From an uncultured Clostridia bacterium (lineage in GTDB: Bacteria > Bacillota > Clostridia > Oscillospirales > JAAYOS01), in NCBI GenBank assembly GCA_944386395.1, contig CALXAZ010000142.1, forward strand, positions 1 through 8,086: DNA of 8,086 nucleotides, written 5' to 3'. A model generated the notes under the pieces. That model worked only from the letters and a program-made list of their open reading frames with translations. It did no database searches and was not told the origin of the DNA. Position numbers and translations under genes: made by a program. Shown piece after piece: positions 1 through 6,981 of this stretch (the stretch's first letter is position 1; each line of letters starts with the position of its first letter).

Positions 1-687
1 CATACCGGCGGAGTGGACGCAATACCGATACACCATGAAAATGAAATTGCACAGGCGGAAGGAATGTTTGGTCATCCTGCTGCAAGAGTGTGGATGCATG
101 GCGAATTTATGCTTGTAAATAACGGGAAAATGTCAAAGTCGCTTGGAAATACGTACACCATAGATCAGCTTATGGAAAGAGGCTATGATCCGCTTGAATT
201 TAGATATTTCTGCCTTAATGCACATTATCGCAACAAGCTTAATTTCACCTTTGAGGGTATGGATGCTGCAAAGGCTTCTCTGAAAAATCTAAGAACTGCT
301 ATACAGGCACATAAGGGAGCTGGAAATGAGTTGCCGGATGGAGTTCTTGAGGAGTTTGAGAAGTCTTTCGAGGAAGCGATAAATGACGATCTCAACATAC
401 CAAAGGCGCTTGGGATTATATGGAACATGGCGAGGTACCATATAAAGTCAAATAAGATATATGAGTTTATTATCAAAACAAATCGTATTTTCTCTCTGGA
501 TCTTGATAAGGAGCCGGAGGAAGAAAAAGTGGAGATAGATAGCGAAATAGAAAAGATGATAGAGGCTAGACAGGCGGCAAGAAAAGCAAAGAACTTTGCA
601 GAGGCTGACCGCATCCGTGATGAGCTGAAAGGAATGGGTATAATACTAGAGGATACGCCGCAGGGAATCAAATGGCGCAAGGCATAG
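1..687 (+). CDS. cysS: Cysteinyl-tRNA synthetase, C-terminal half (5' end outside window)
   Basis: Cytosolic class I synthetase that charges tRNA-Cys with cysteine using ATP. The window opens in frame inside the gene, so 228 residues are visible, roughly the last half of a usual ~465-residue enzyme. The first visible residues are HTGGVDAIPIHHENEIAQAE; the first His of the HHENE segment and its final Glu correspond to two of the four zinc ligands known in E. coli CysRS. The ATP-binding KMSKS loop is at bases 127-141, followed by LGNTYTIDQL. A segment rich in acidic residues with DDLNIPKAL then leads into the helical anticodon-binding part, and the C-terminus (DTPQGIKWRKA) is typical of the family's normal end, so the 3' end is intact. 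The HTGG...IPIHH form differs from the HGGG...FPHHENE form usual in Firmicutes. polA follows after 37 bases, probably co-transcribed. Identity is certain; the active-site HIGH region is not visible. Confidence 0.97.
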   Translation, partial: HTGGVDAIPIHHENEIAQAEGMFGHPAARVWMHGEFMLVNNGKMSKSLGNTYTIDQLMERGYDPLEFRYFCLNAHYRNKLNFTFEGMDAAKASLKNLRTAIQAHKGAGNELPDGVLEEFEKSFEEAINDDLNIPKALGIIWNMARYHIKSNKIYEFIIKTNRIFSLDLDKEPEEEKVEIDSEIEKMIEARQAARKAKNFAEADRIRDELKGMGIILEDTPQGIKWRKA

Positions 688-713
688 CTTCTTTGTACGT
701 CTGTGAAAATTGA

Positions 714-719
714 AGAGGA
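714..719 (+). promoter_or_regulatory. Ribosome binding site of polA
   Basis: The purine run AGAGGA lies 5 bases upstream of the ATG at 725. It falls inside the longer reading frame that could start at TTG 710, and that upstream TTG has no comparable site. This supports ATG 725 as the start. Confidence 0.7.
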
Positions 720-724
720 ATCTT

Positions 725-3355
725 ATGAAAGTTATGATGCTTGATGGAAACAGTATAGTTAACCGGGCTTTTTACGGCATACGGCTGTTTTCCAATAAAG
801 AAGGACTGTATACCAATGCAGTCTATGGTTTTTTAAATATTTTGCTCAAATTTTTGGATGAAGAAAAACCGGATGGCGTGTGCGTGGCTTTTGACGTACA
901 CGCCCCCACTATTCGAAGCAGAAAATATGAAGCATATAAGGCACAGAGGACAGGTATGCCAGACGAGCTGGCAGTCCAGATGCCTGTACTAAAAGAAGTT
1001 TTAGATGCCATGAATATCTGCCGGTTTGAACTTGAAGGATATGAGGCAGACGATATACTTGGGACTTTTTCACGAAAGATGACAGAGTCTGGAGGAGAGA
1101 GCGTTATAGTAACTGGAGACAGGGATTCACTTCAGTTGGTTGGGGAGCATTCACGGGTAAAATTTGTGTCTACGGCTATGGGTCAGACAAAGACCATAGA
1201 CTATACTCCAGAGATATTCTTTGAAGAGTTTGGGTTTGAGCCACAAAAGCTCATAGATTATAAAGCACTCATGGGAGATCCATCTGACAATATACCGGGA
1301 GTTGCTGGAATAGGGAAAAAGACAGCATCTGAGCTTGTACAGCGGTTTGGTACGATACAGGAAATCTATCAGAATCTTGATGAAATTGACATTAAGCCGG
1401 CAGTAAGAAAAAAGCTTGAGGCAGGGAGGGACATGGCTTTTCTCAGCTATGACCTTGCAACAATAGACTGTAATGTTCCTTTAAAATTGGATGTAAACGA
1501 ACTTCTGTCAAAGCCCTATGATACAAAAAAGTTGTACGCACTCTTTTTAAAGCTTGAATTTAAATCGTTTATAGAAAAAATGTCATTAAATTCAGAGAAT
1601 TTTCAAATGGAGACCGAAAAGAACGATAACATACCTGAAATTTGTCTGCTTAACAAAGAAAACTGGCAGGAAATGCTTGGGGATATTACAGGACAATGCG
1701 CTGTTGTGGCTGAGAATGCTCTGGAGATGCTGGCTATTTATGATAAAAAGAGAGCATATATTATCAAAAAAAGTAATTTTGACCTAAATGAGTACAATAA
1801 CTTGCTAAAATTTGTTTTTAGTGGAGGAATTAGGAAAATAGGTCATGACGTAAAAAAAATATATACCCTGCTGATGAGCGCTGGGATAAATTTTACTGAT
1901 TTTGAGTTTGATACGGCGCTGGGAGCATATCTTCTCGATTCAACTGCGGGAAATTATTCGCTTGAAAAAACAGCTCTTGCGTATCTTCACAGGCAGCTAC
2001 CTTCTGAAAGCATCTTTATAAATGGTGATGGGCTGTCTCAAGATGCGGAAAATGATAAGGAAAAGGTAATATCCAGGCATGCTTGTGCAATTTCTGATCT
2101 TTATGATAAGCTGCTGCCGGACCTTGAGAAAGCGGATATGCACAAGCTATATTTTACTCTTGAGCTTCCGCTTTGCCGTGTGCTTGCGGAGATGGAACAT
2201 GTTGGAATGAAAGTCGATTCTGGTATGTTGCAAAGGTTCTCCACTGAGCTTTCAGAGAAAATAGAGCGTACTCAGGCAACTATATATTTGCTGGCAGGAG
2301 AGGAGTTTAATGTCAATTCAACAAAAAAGCTTGGAGAGATATTATTTGAAAGGTTAGGGCTGCCTCCTGTTAAAAAAACAAAAAGCGGATATTCAACAGA
2401 TATAGAGGTTTTGGAAAAGCTCAAGGACAAGCATCCAATTATACGGCAGGTAATCGAATACCGGCAGTTGACAAAGCTGCGCTCCACCTATTGCGAGGGT
2501 CTTTTGAAAGTGATTGGAAAAGACGGAAGAATACACTCTAAATTTAATATGATGGTCACGGCTACTGGAAGGCTCAGCTCGACTGAGCCAAATCTCCAAA
2601 ATATACCTGTGAGGCAGGAGCTGGGGAGCGAGATACGGAAAATGTTTGTAGCGGGGGATGGCTGCGTATTTGTAGATGCAGATTACTCCCAGATAGAACT
2701 TAGAGTGCTTGCGCACATATCACATGACAAGGCAATGATAAATGCCTTTAAGAACGGAGAGGATATACACAGGATAACTGCGTCGCAGGTTTTTAAAATT
2801 GCTCCAGAGGACGTAAGTCCAGAATATAGAAGAAGAGCAAAAGCAGTTAATTTTGGCATAGTCTATGGAATATCTGAATTTTCTTTAGCGGAAGATCTGG
2901 GGATATTCAGAAGCGAGGCTAAGGAATATATTTCCAGTTACCTCGAGCACTACTCTGGAATACGCCAATATATGCACGATGTGGTGGAAAAGGCAAAAGA
3001 GGTCGGTTATGTCACAACAATAATGAACCGGCGCCGGTATCTGCCGGAGCTGAAATCCCAAAATTATAATATTCGTTCTTTTGGAGAGCGTGCTGCAATG
3101 AATACCCCGGTGCAGGGTTCGGCGGCTGATATTATAAAGCTTGCCATGCTGAAAGTAAGCGAACGCCTGAAAAAAGAGGGGTTCAGGGCTAAGCTGATTC
3201 TTCAAGTACACGACGAGCTGATAGTCGAAGCTCCGGAAAATGAGGCGGAAGAAGTAAAGAAGCTCCTTACAGAGGAGATGGAAAACGTTGTGAAGCTAGA
3301 CCTGCCGCTTGTGGCAGAGGCTTCACTGGGAAAAACATGGTATGAGGCTAAATAG
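725..3355 (+). CDS. polA: DNA polymerase I with active 5' nuclease and degenerate 3'-5' exonuclease domain
   Basis: An 876-residue family A DNA polymerase for gap filling, Okazaki primer removal and repair. The 5' nuclease domain covers about residues 1-290: metal ligands include D7, E107/D109/D110 and D132/D134 (TGDRD), then GDPSDNIPGVAGIGKKTA (184-201) with the helix-hairpin-helix. The proofreading-like domain (about 305-470) has lost its catalytic carboxylates: the DxE motif reads VVAEN near 327-331, the exo II Asp position falls in KKIY (377-380), and exo III reads HACAI (452-456). The polymerase domain (about 475-876) is intact: TATGRLSSTEPNLQNIP with R616, motif A DYSQIELR from D653, motif B with K706, F710 and Y714, motif C HDE at 829-831. 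Start ATG 725 is chosen over TTG 710 because of its ribosome binding site and because MKVMMLDGNS is a normal family beginning. The stop is 1 base before the phosphatase start, implying translational coupling. Confidence 0.98.
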   Translation: MKVMMLDGNSIVNRAFYGIRLFSNKEGLYTNAVYGFLNILLKFLDEEKPDGVCVAFDVHAPTIRSRKYEAYKAQRTGMPDELAVQMPVLKEVLDAMNICRFELEGYEADDILGTFSRKMTESGGESVIVTGDRDSLQLVGEHSRVKFVSTAMGQTKTIDYTPEIFFEEFGFEPQKLIDYKALMGDPSDNIPGVAGIGKKTASELVQRFGTIQEIYQNLDEIDIKPAVRKKLEAGRDMAFLSYDLATIDCNVPLKLDVNELLSKPYDTKKLYALFLKLEFKSFIEKMSLNSENFQMETEKNDNIPEICLLNKENWQEMLGDITGQCAVVAENALEMLAIYDKKRAYIIKKSNFDLNEYNNLLKFVFSGGIRKIGHDVKKIYTLLMSAGINFTDFEFDTALGAYLLDSTAGNYSLEKTALAYLHRQLPSESIFINGDGLSQDAENDKEKVISRHACAISDLYDKLLPDLEKADMHKLYFTLELPLCRVLAEMEHVGMKVDSGMLQRFSTELSEKIERTQATIYLLAGEEFNVNSTKKLGEILFERLGLPPVKKTKSGYSTDIEVLEKLKDKHPIIRQVIEYRQLTKLRSTYCEGLLKVIGKDGRIHSKFNMMVTATGRLSSTEPNLQNIPVRQELGSEIRKMFVAGDGCVFVDADYSQIELRVLAHISHDKAMINAFKNGEDIHRITASQVFKIAPEDVSPEYRRRAKAVNFGIVYGISEFSLAEDLGIFRSEAKEYISSYLEHYSGIRQYMHDVVEKAKEVGYVTTIMNRRRYLPELKSQNYNIRSFGERAAMNTPVQGSAADIIKLAMLKVSERLKKEGFRAKLILQVHDELIVEAPENEAEEVKKLLTEEMENVVKLDLPLVAEASLGKTWYEAK

Positions 3356-3356
3356 T

Positions 3357-3803
3357 ATGAGGATACTTTTTGTGTGTTCAGGCAATACATGCAGAAGTCC
3401 ACTCGCTGCAGGAATATTTAATGTACTTGCTGAGAGGGAAAATCTGCCGGTATATGCGGAATCCTGTGGGATAATGGCGTTTCCATCGCGAGCGTCAGAA
3501 TTATCAATTGAAATTGCGGCGGAATACGGAGCTGATATAAGCATGCACACCGCAAGGCAGGTGAATGAAGAAATAATGCAAGTGGCAAAGTATGTATTCT
3601 GTATGACAGAATCTCAATGTCTTGCGCTCAGAGAGGCCTTTCCAAAGTACCAGGATAAGATATTTACTGTGGCGGATACAGATATTGCTGATCCTTATGG
3701 GGGAGACCGTTCCGCATATGAGCGCACAGGTAAGGAGTTGTATAACGCATTAAAAACCCTTATAGGGAAGTTAAAAGAGCGAATGGATGATATAGATGAC
3801 TGA
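3357..3803 (+). CDS. Low-molecular-weight protein phosphatase, probable protein-arginine phosphatase (YwlE-like)
   Basis: A 148-residue cytosolic phosphatase of the LMW-PTP fold, close to the usual family length. The P-loop C-x5-R-S is at the N-terminus: C7 nucleophile, SGNTC, R13, S14, then PLAAG. The general-acid loop is DPYGG with D112. Known family biochemistry: B. subtilis YwlE has CTGNTCRS with Thr11, a residue that favours phosphoarginine, where eukaryotic tyrosine phosphatases have Ile (CLGNICRS). Here Thr is at the same position 11, so removal of phosphate from protein arginine is the better inference; phosphotyrosine activity is not excluded. The start ATG 3357 is chosen because MRILFVCSGNT is the classic family beginning; a longer frame from 3309 lies inside polA and is rejected. 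A modest GAGG sits 9 bases upstream, within the polA end. The 3' end overlaps rimI by 8 bases. No arginine kinase (McsB) gene is visible nearby. Confidence 0.93.
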   Translation: MRILFVCSGNTCRSPLAAGIFNVLAERENLPVYAESCGIMAFPSRASELSIEIAAEYGADISMHTARQVNEEIMQVAKYVFCMTESQCLALREAFPKYQDKIFTVADTDIADPYGGDRSAYERTGKELYNALKTLIGKLKERMDDIDD

Positions 3804-4251
3804 AATTGATATTGTACCTATGACAGAGGGGCATGTAGATGAAATGGCGGAGCTGGAACAGCTCTGCTTTTCGATGCCGTGGAGCAGGGATATGCTAGCG
3901 GGAGAGCTTGTAAACGATTATGCAAGATATTTTGTGGCAGAGGACTTTAAAGGCAATGTTGTTGGGTATATAGGTATGCACCTGATAATAGATGAAGGGT
4001 ATATAACAAATGTGGCGGTTTCTCCGGAGCACAGAAAAAGCGGTATAGGTTCTGCATTGATGCGCCAGGTCAAGCGTACTGCTGTACAGGAGAAGCTAAA
4101 GCTGCTCACGTTAGAAGTTAGACGCTCTAATGAAATAGCACAAAAGTTGTATAAAAAATACGGATTTAGTGTAGTTGGAGTGCGTAAAGGATATTATCAG
4201 CAGCCTAGAGAGGATGCTCTAATAATGCTTGCTAGGATGGGGGAAGAGTAG
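3796..4251 (+). CDS. rimI: Ribosomal protein S18 alanine N-acetyltransferase family (GNAT)
   Basis: A 151-residue GNAT acetyltransferase, the standard RimI length. In E. coli RimI transfers acetyl from acetyl-CoA to the N-terminal alanine of ribosomal protein S18. The beta-4 segment ITNVAVSPEHR leads into the acetyl-CoA pyrophosphate-binding loop HRKSGIGSAL (79-88). The segment LEVRRSN carries E107 and LYKKYGF carries Y119; they are 12 residues apart, like the catalytic E103 and Y115 of E. coli RimI. The end (KGYYQQPREDALIMLARM) matches the RimI C-terminal signature with YY and EDAxxM. The gene starts inside the phosphatase (8-base overlap) and its stop directly abuts the tsaD start. Adjacency to tsaD is a widespread arrangement and supports RimI over an unrelated GNAT. 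Some RimI homologues acetylate other proteins, so the exact target here is inferred. Confidence 0.93.
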   Translation: MTEIDIVPMTEGHVDEMAELEQLCFSMPWSRDMLAGELVNDYARYFVAEDFKGNVVGYIGMHLIIDEGYITNVAVSPEHRKSGIGSALMRQVKRTAVQEKLKLLTLEVRRSNEIAQKLYKKYGFSVVGVRKGYYQQPREDALIMLARMGEE

Positions 4252-5277
4252 ATGCTGATACTTGCTATAGAGTCGTCATGCGATGAGACTGCAGTAGCGG
4301 TAATGAGGAACGGCAGAGAGGTCTTGTCAAATACTGTGATATCGCAGATAGATATGCACACAGTATATGGGGGAGTTGTTCCTGAGATAGCATCCCGCAA
4401 ACATATAGAGGTTATAAGTGGGCTTACGAAGAAAGCTGTGAACGATGCCGGTATATCAATGAGCGAGATCGATGCTGTAGCGGTGACATTTGCTCCAGGT
4501 CTTATAGGTGCGCTGTTGGTTGGGATGAACTTTGCCAAGGGATTGGCGTTTGCGCTGGGAAAGCCGCTCATCCCAGTGCATCACATACGAGGACATGTCG
4601 CAGCAAATTATATCGCATTTCCGGAGCTTGAACCGCCTTTTATGGCTCTTGTAGCATCGGGAGGGCATACTCTTCTGCTGGGAGTTGATGGATATACAAG
4701 ATACAAAATTATTGGTTCTACACGTGATGATGCAGCTGGAGAAGCGTTTGATAAGGTTGCACGTGTTCTTGGAATAGGTTATCCCGGGGGGAAGGAAATA
4801 GACAGGCTCGGGACTACCGGGGACGAAAATTCTTATAAGTTGCCAAGGGCAAAGGTTGATGGATGCCGGTATGACATGTCATTTTCAGGACTAAAGACGG
4901 CAGTAATAAATCTTGTACATAACGCTGAACAGAAGGGTGAAAACATTGACTTACCAGGGCTTGCAGCCTCGTTTGAGTTAGCTGTGAGCGATACGGTTGT
5001 TCCAAGAGTTATTGAAGCGGCTGAAGAAAACAAATATACCAAGATCTGTGCCGCGGGAGGTGTTGCTGCAAATTCAAAAATTCGAGAGATTTTGAAAACT
5101 GAATGTGAAAAAAAGGGTATCAAGCTGTTTCTGCCGCCTTTGTGGTTGTGTGGAGATAATGGTGCAATGATAGGGTGTCAGGGCTACTATGAGTATCTTG
5201 CCGGAAATATGGCAGATATGTCGCTCAATGCATATGCGACTTTGGATGCAGACTTTGAGGAGATACCTAAAATTTAA
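4252..5277 (+). CDS. tsaD: tRNA N6-adenosine threonylcarbamoyltransferase TsaD
   Basis: A 341-residue Kae1/TsaD-family protein, full length. In bacteria TsaD works with TsaB and TsaE to move the threonylcarbamoyl group from TC-AMP onto A37 of ANN-reading tRNAs (t6A), which keeps decoding accurate. Visible ASKHA features: the N-terminal phosphate loop IESSCDET (6-13, D11), VYGGVVPEIASRKH (38-51), metal-binding H111 and H115 within HHIRGH, the VASGGHT segment (134-140), GEAFDKVAR (163-171), YPGG (177-180), the substrate-pocket SFSGLKTA (210-217), AAGGVAANS (267-275) and CGDNGAMI (300-307) with metal ligand D302. The variable residue between the two histidines is Arg rather than the Glu common elsewhere; it is not a metal ligand. 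The start has a strong GGGGGAAGAG run (4239-4248 region) inside rimI, and ATG directly follows the rimI stop. No tsaB or tsaE lies in the window. Confidence 0.97.
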   Translation: MLILAIESSCDETAVAVMRNGREVLSNTVISQIDMHTVYGGVVPEIASRKHIEVISGLTKKAVNDAGISMSEIDAVAVTFAPGLIGALLVGMNFAKGLAFALGKPLIPVHHIRGHVAANYIAFPELEPPFMALVASGGHTLLLGVDGYTRYKIIGSTRDDAAGEAFDKVARVLGIGYPGGKEIDRLGTTGDENSYKLPRAKVDGCRYDMSFSGLKTAVINLVHNAEQKGENIDLPGLAASFELAVSDTVVPRVIEAAEENKYTKICAAGGVAANSKIREILKTECEKKGIKLFLPPLWLCGDNGAMIGCQGYYEYLAGNMADMSLNAYATLDADFEEIPKI

Positions 5278-5281
5278 GAGT

Positions 5282-5287
5282 GGAGAG
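5282..5287 (+). promoter_or_regulatory. Ribosome binding site deciding the MATE transporter start
   Basis: GGAGAG lies 7 bases before the TTG at 5295. The alternative in-frame GTG at 5280 overlaps this site and has only AT-rich tsaD sequence upstream. An ATG at 5288 is out of frame and reaches a stop after six codons. TTG 5295 is therefore the preferred start. Confidence 0.6.
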
Positions 5288-5294
5288 ATGTTTT

Positions 5295-6668
5295 TTGAAA
5301 ATATTTAGCAAATCACGTGCGGCAGTAGATATGACAGAGGGATCACCGCTTAAGCTTATAGTGCTATTTGGACTTCCGATACTTATCGGCAGCATATTTC
5401 AACAGCTTTACAGCATGGTAGATAGCATAGTAGTCGGAAATTTTGTCGGAGCAAATGCTCTGGCTGCAGTAGGTGCGAGTGGGCATGTGTCTGGATTGTT
5501 GATATCTGCTGCATCAGGGCTGACTACTGGTGCAAGCATCGTTGTAGCGCAGCTTGTGGGAGCGAAGCTTAACGAGCGCATCAAGGCTTCAATTTCAACG
5601 ACGCTTATTTTTGTAACAATATTATCTGTTTTGCTTTCGATATTGGGAGTAGCTATCGCTAGCCAACTTTGCCGTTGGACAAGGGTGCCAGATAATATTT
5701 TTGAGGATGCAGTCACTTATCTCAGAATATATATGTCCGGGATAGTTTTCCTGATGCTGTATAATTTCTTTGCGGCCATACTGCGTTCGCTGGGAGATTC
5801 TGCTACACCTCTTATATTCCTTATAATTTCGAGCGTGCTAAACATAATAGGAGATCTCTGGTTTGTTATAGGGCTCAATATGGGAGTTGCCGGGGTGGCA
5901 TGGGCAACGGTTATATCGCAGGCAATTTCTGTTGTGCTCTGTGCGATATATGTTGCTTTCCGCGTGGAGTATTTCAAATTTAAAAAGGGCGAATTTGTTT
6001 TTGATAAAGGGCTTTTTAGTGAGATACTTCGTCTGGGCTTGCCAAGCGCATTGCAGGGTTCAGTTATGAATTTGGGGTTTGTACTAGTGCAGGGGCTTAT
6101 CAATACATTTGGGTCGGCATACATAGCGGCGTATACCGCTGCAAGCAAGATGGAGATGCTCTCACATTTGCCGGTTGAGAGCTTTGCAATGGGATATTCA
6201 GTGTATGTCGGGCAGAACATGGGCGCAGGCAATGTTGAGAGGACAAAAGAAGGACAAAAGAAGATACTGATGTTTACAGGTGCGCTTTGCATTCTCCTTG
6301 CTGTTTTGCTTATTTCGATAGGTGATGTGCTTGTGGGGTTGTTCGTAGATAGCAGCGAAACTGTGGTCATCAGCTATGGGGCCCAATTTCTCCGTACATT
6401 TGCCCCGTTTACAGTGATATTTGCGGCAATGAACGTATTTAATTCTACTCTAAGGGGATCTGGAGACTCTGTAGCGTCAATGCTTGCTATGATGATGGAT
6501 CTTGGTTTGCGCGTAGTTGCCGCATACATACTTTGCAGCTTTGAAAGCATTGGATTTTTGGGTATTGCATTTGCAATCCCTATTGGATGGTTTGGGGCGG
6601 CAGTACTTGCATTTATCCGCTACAAGACAGGAAAGTGGCAGTCAAAAACCATAAAGGTAAAGACCTAA
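5295..6668 (+). CDS. MATE family efflux transporter (polytopic membrane protein)
   Basis: A 457-residue inner-membrane protein of the MATE/MatE family, which exports cationic drugs or metabolites in exchange for Na+ or H+. The sequence is a long series of hydrophobic segments, consistent with the usual 12 helices in two six-helix lobes. A short cytosolic start ending in VDMTEGSPLKL precedes helix 1, a pattern common in clostridial MATE proteins. The first lobe contains FQQLYSMVDSIVVGNFVGA, with the conserved helix-1 Asp (about residue 43), and LRSLGDSATP (about 163-172). The second lobe has the related LRGSGDS (about 386-392), reflecting the internal duplication. SFAMGYSVYVGQNMGAGN near residue 296-313 is also a family signature. 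The gene follows tsaD by 17 bases and is likely the last gene of the operon; no strong intrinsic terminator follows it. The substrate cannot be told from sequence. The start (TTG 5295 versus GTG 5280) changes only 5 residues. Confidence 0.93.
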   Translation: MKIFSKSRAAVDMTEGSPLKLIVLFGLPILIGSIFQQLYSMVDSIVVGNFVGANALAAVGASGHVSGLLISAASGLTTGASIVVAQLVGAKLNERIKASISTTLIFVTILSVLLSILGVAIASQLCRWTRVPDNIFEDAVTYLRIYMSGIVFLMLYNFFAAILRSLGDSATPLIFLIISSVLNIIGDLWFVIGLNMGVAGVAWATVISQAISVVLCAIYVAFRVEYFKFKKGEFVFDKGLFSEILRLGLPSALQGSVMNLGFVLVQGLINTFGSAYIAAYTAASKMEMLSHLPVESFAMGYSVYVGQNMGAGNVERTKEGQKKILMFTGALCILLAVLLISIGDVLVGLFVDSSETVVISYGAQFLRTFAPFTVIFAAMNVFNSTLRGSGDSVASMLAMMMDLGLRVVAAYILCSFESIGFLGIAFAIPIGWFGAAVLAFIRYKTGKWQSKTIKVKT

Positions 6669-6673
6669 GGGAC

Positions 6674-6717
6674 AACTTAAAAGTTATACATTGATATATC
6701 ATGTTTTATTAATAAAA
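6674..6717. repeat. AT-rich palindromic segment after the MATE gene
   Basis: Three short inverted repeats follow the MATE stop: AACTT-AA-AAGTT (6674-6685), the perfect palindrome TGATATATCA (6692-6701) and the perfect palindrome TTTTATTAATAAAA (6704-6717). All are AT-only or nearly so. They might form a weak bidirectional transcription end or an operator-like site, but none is a GC-rich stem with a T-tract, so I do not call a terminator. The remainder of 6669-6753 shows nothing else recognisable. Confidence 0.4.
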
Positions 6718-6753
6718 TATATGGAATCATGGCAAATATCTTGTTAAAATGTA

Positions 6754-6780
6754 TTGACAAAAAATTTCTGGCATGATAAC
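6754..6780 (+). promoter_or_regulatory. Probable sigma-A promoter for the alaS T-box transcript
   Basis: A perfect -35 hexamer TTGACA (6754-6759) is followed after 15 bases by GATAAC (6775-6780, four of six matches to TATAAT). With 17-base spacing the -10 would be TAACCT, a weaker match. It sits about 20-45 bases before the first T-box element, the expected location. The -35 is convincing; the exact -10 and transcription start are uncertain. Confidence 0.55.
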
Positions 6781-6882
6781 CTATAAAAGTAAAATATGAT
6801 AATGCGATGATGGGAAATAACTGTCTGCTTTAAAGCATAGAGAGGGAACGGCTGGTGAAAGTTCTCGTGAGAGGCGGCAGGA

Positions 6883-6885
6883 GCC
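6883..6885 (+). promoter_or_regulatory. T-box specifier codon GCC (Ala)
   Basis: GCC lies on the 3' side of the internal loop formed when TGGGA (6811-6815) pairs with TCCC (6887-6890) and CTGTC (6821-6825) pairs with GGCAG (6876-6880). It is followed by A, as in most T-boxes. It would pair with a tRNA-Ala of anticodon GGC. Other Ala triplets occur nearby (GCG, GCA and GCT between 6874 and 6896), so the assignment rests on the fold; GATGG/CCATC pairing is a competing register. Confidence 0.6.
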
Positions 6886-6981
6886 ATCCCGGAGCTGCGG
6901 ACCGAATGAAGTAGGCTTCGACGGTGTCCACCGTTATATGGAGACGGCTTTGCCGGTAGAGTGCGCAGGTTTGCTGCGAAT

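Noticed and set aside
710..724. TTG at 710 as an upstream start of polA
   Set aside because: It would add five residues (MKRNL) that include the ribosome binding site of ATG 725; the family normally begins close to the MLDGNS motif.
3309..3356. Longer phosphatase frame starting inside polA
   Set aside because: The extra 16 residues are out-of-frame polA sequence; MRILFVCSGNTCRS at ATG 3357 is the normal family start.
5717..6370. Long minus-strand open frame opposite the MATE gene (217 codons)
   Set aside because: It is a shadow of the MATE coding frame: low-complexity Ser/Thr/Pro-rich translation, no recognisable domain and no evident ribosome binding site, while the + strand frame is clearly the gene.
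6826..6837. Perfect palindrome TGCTTTAAAGCA as an extra hairpin or operator
   Set aside because: Its first half is better used in T-box stem I (GCTTT pairing with GAGGC), and the canonical fold, including the AG bulge, accounts for the sequence.
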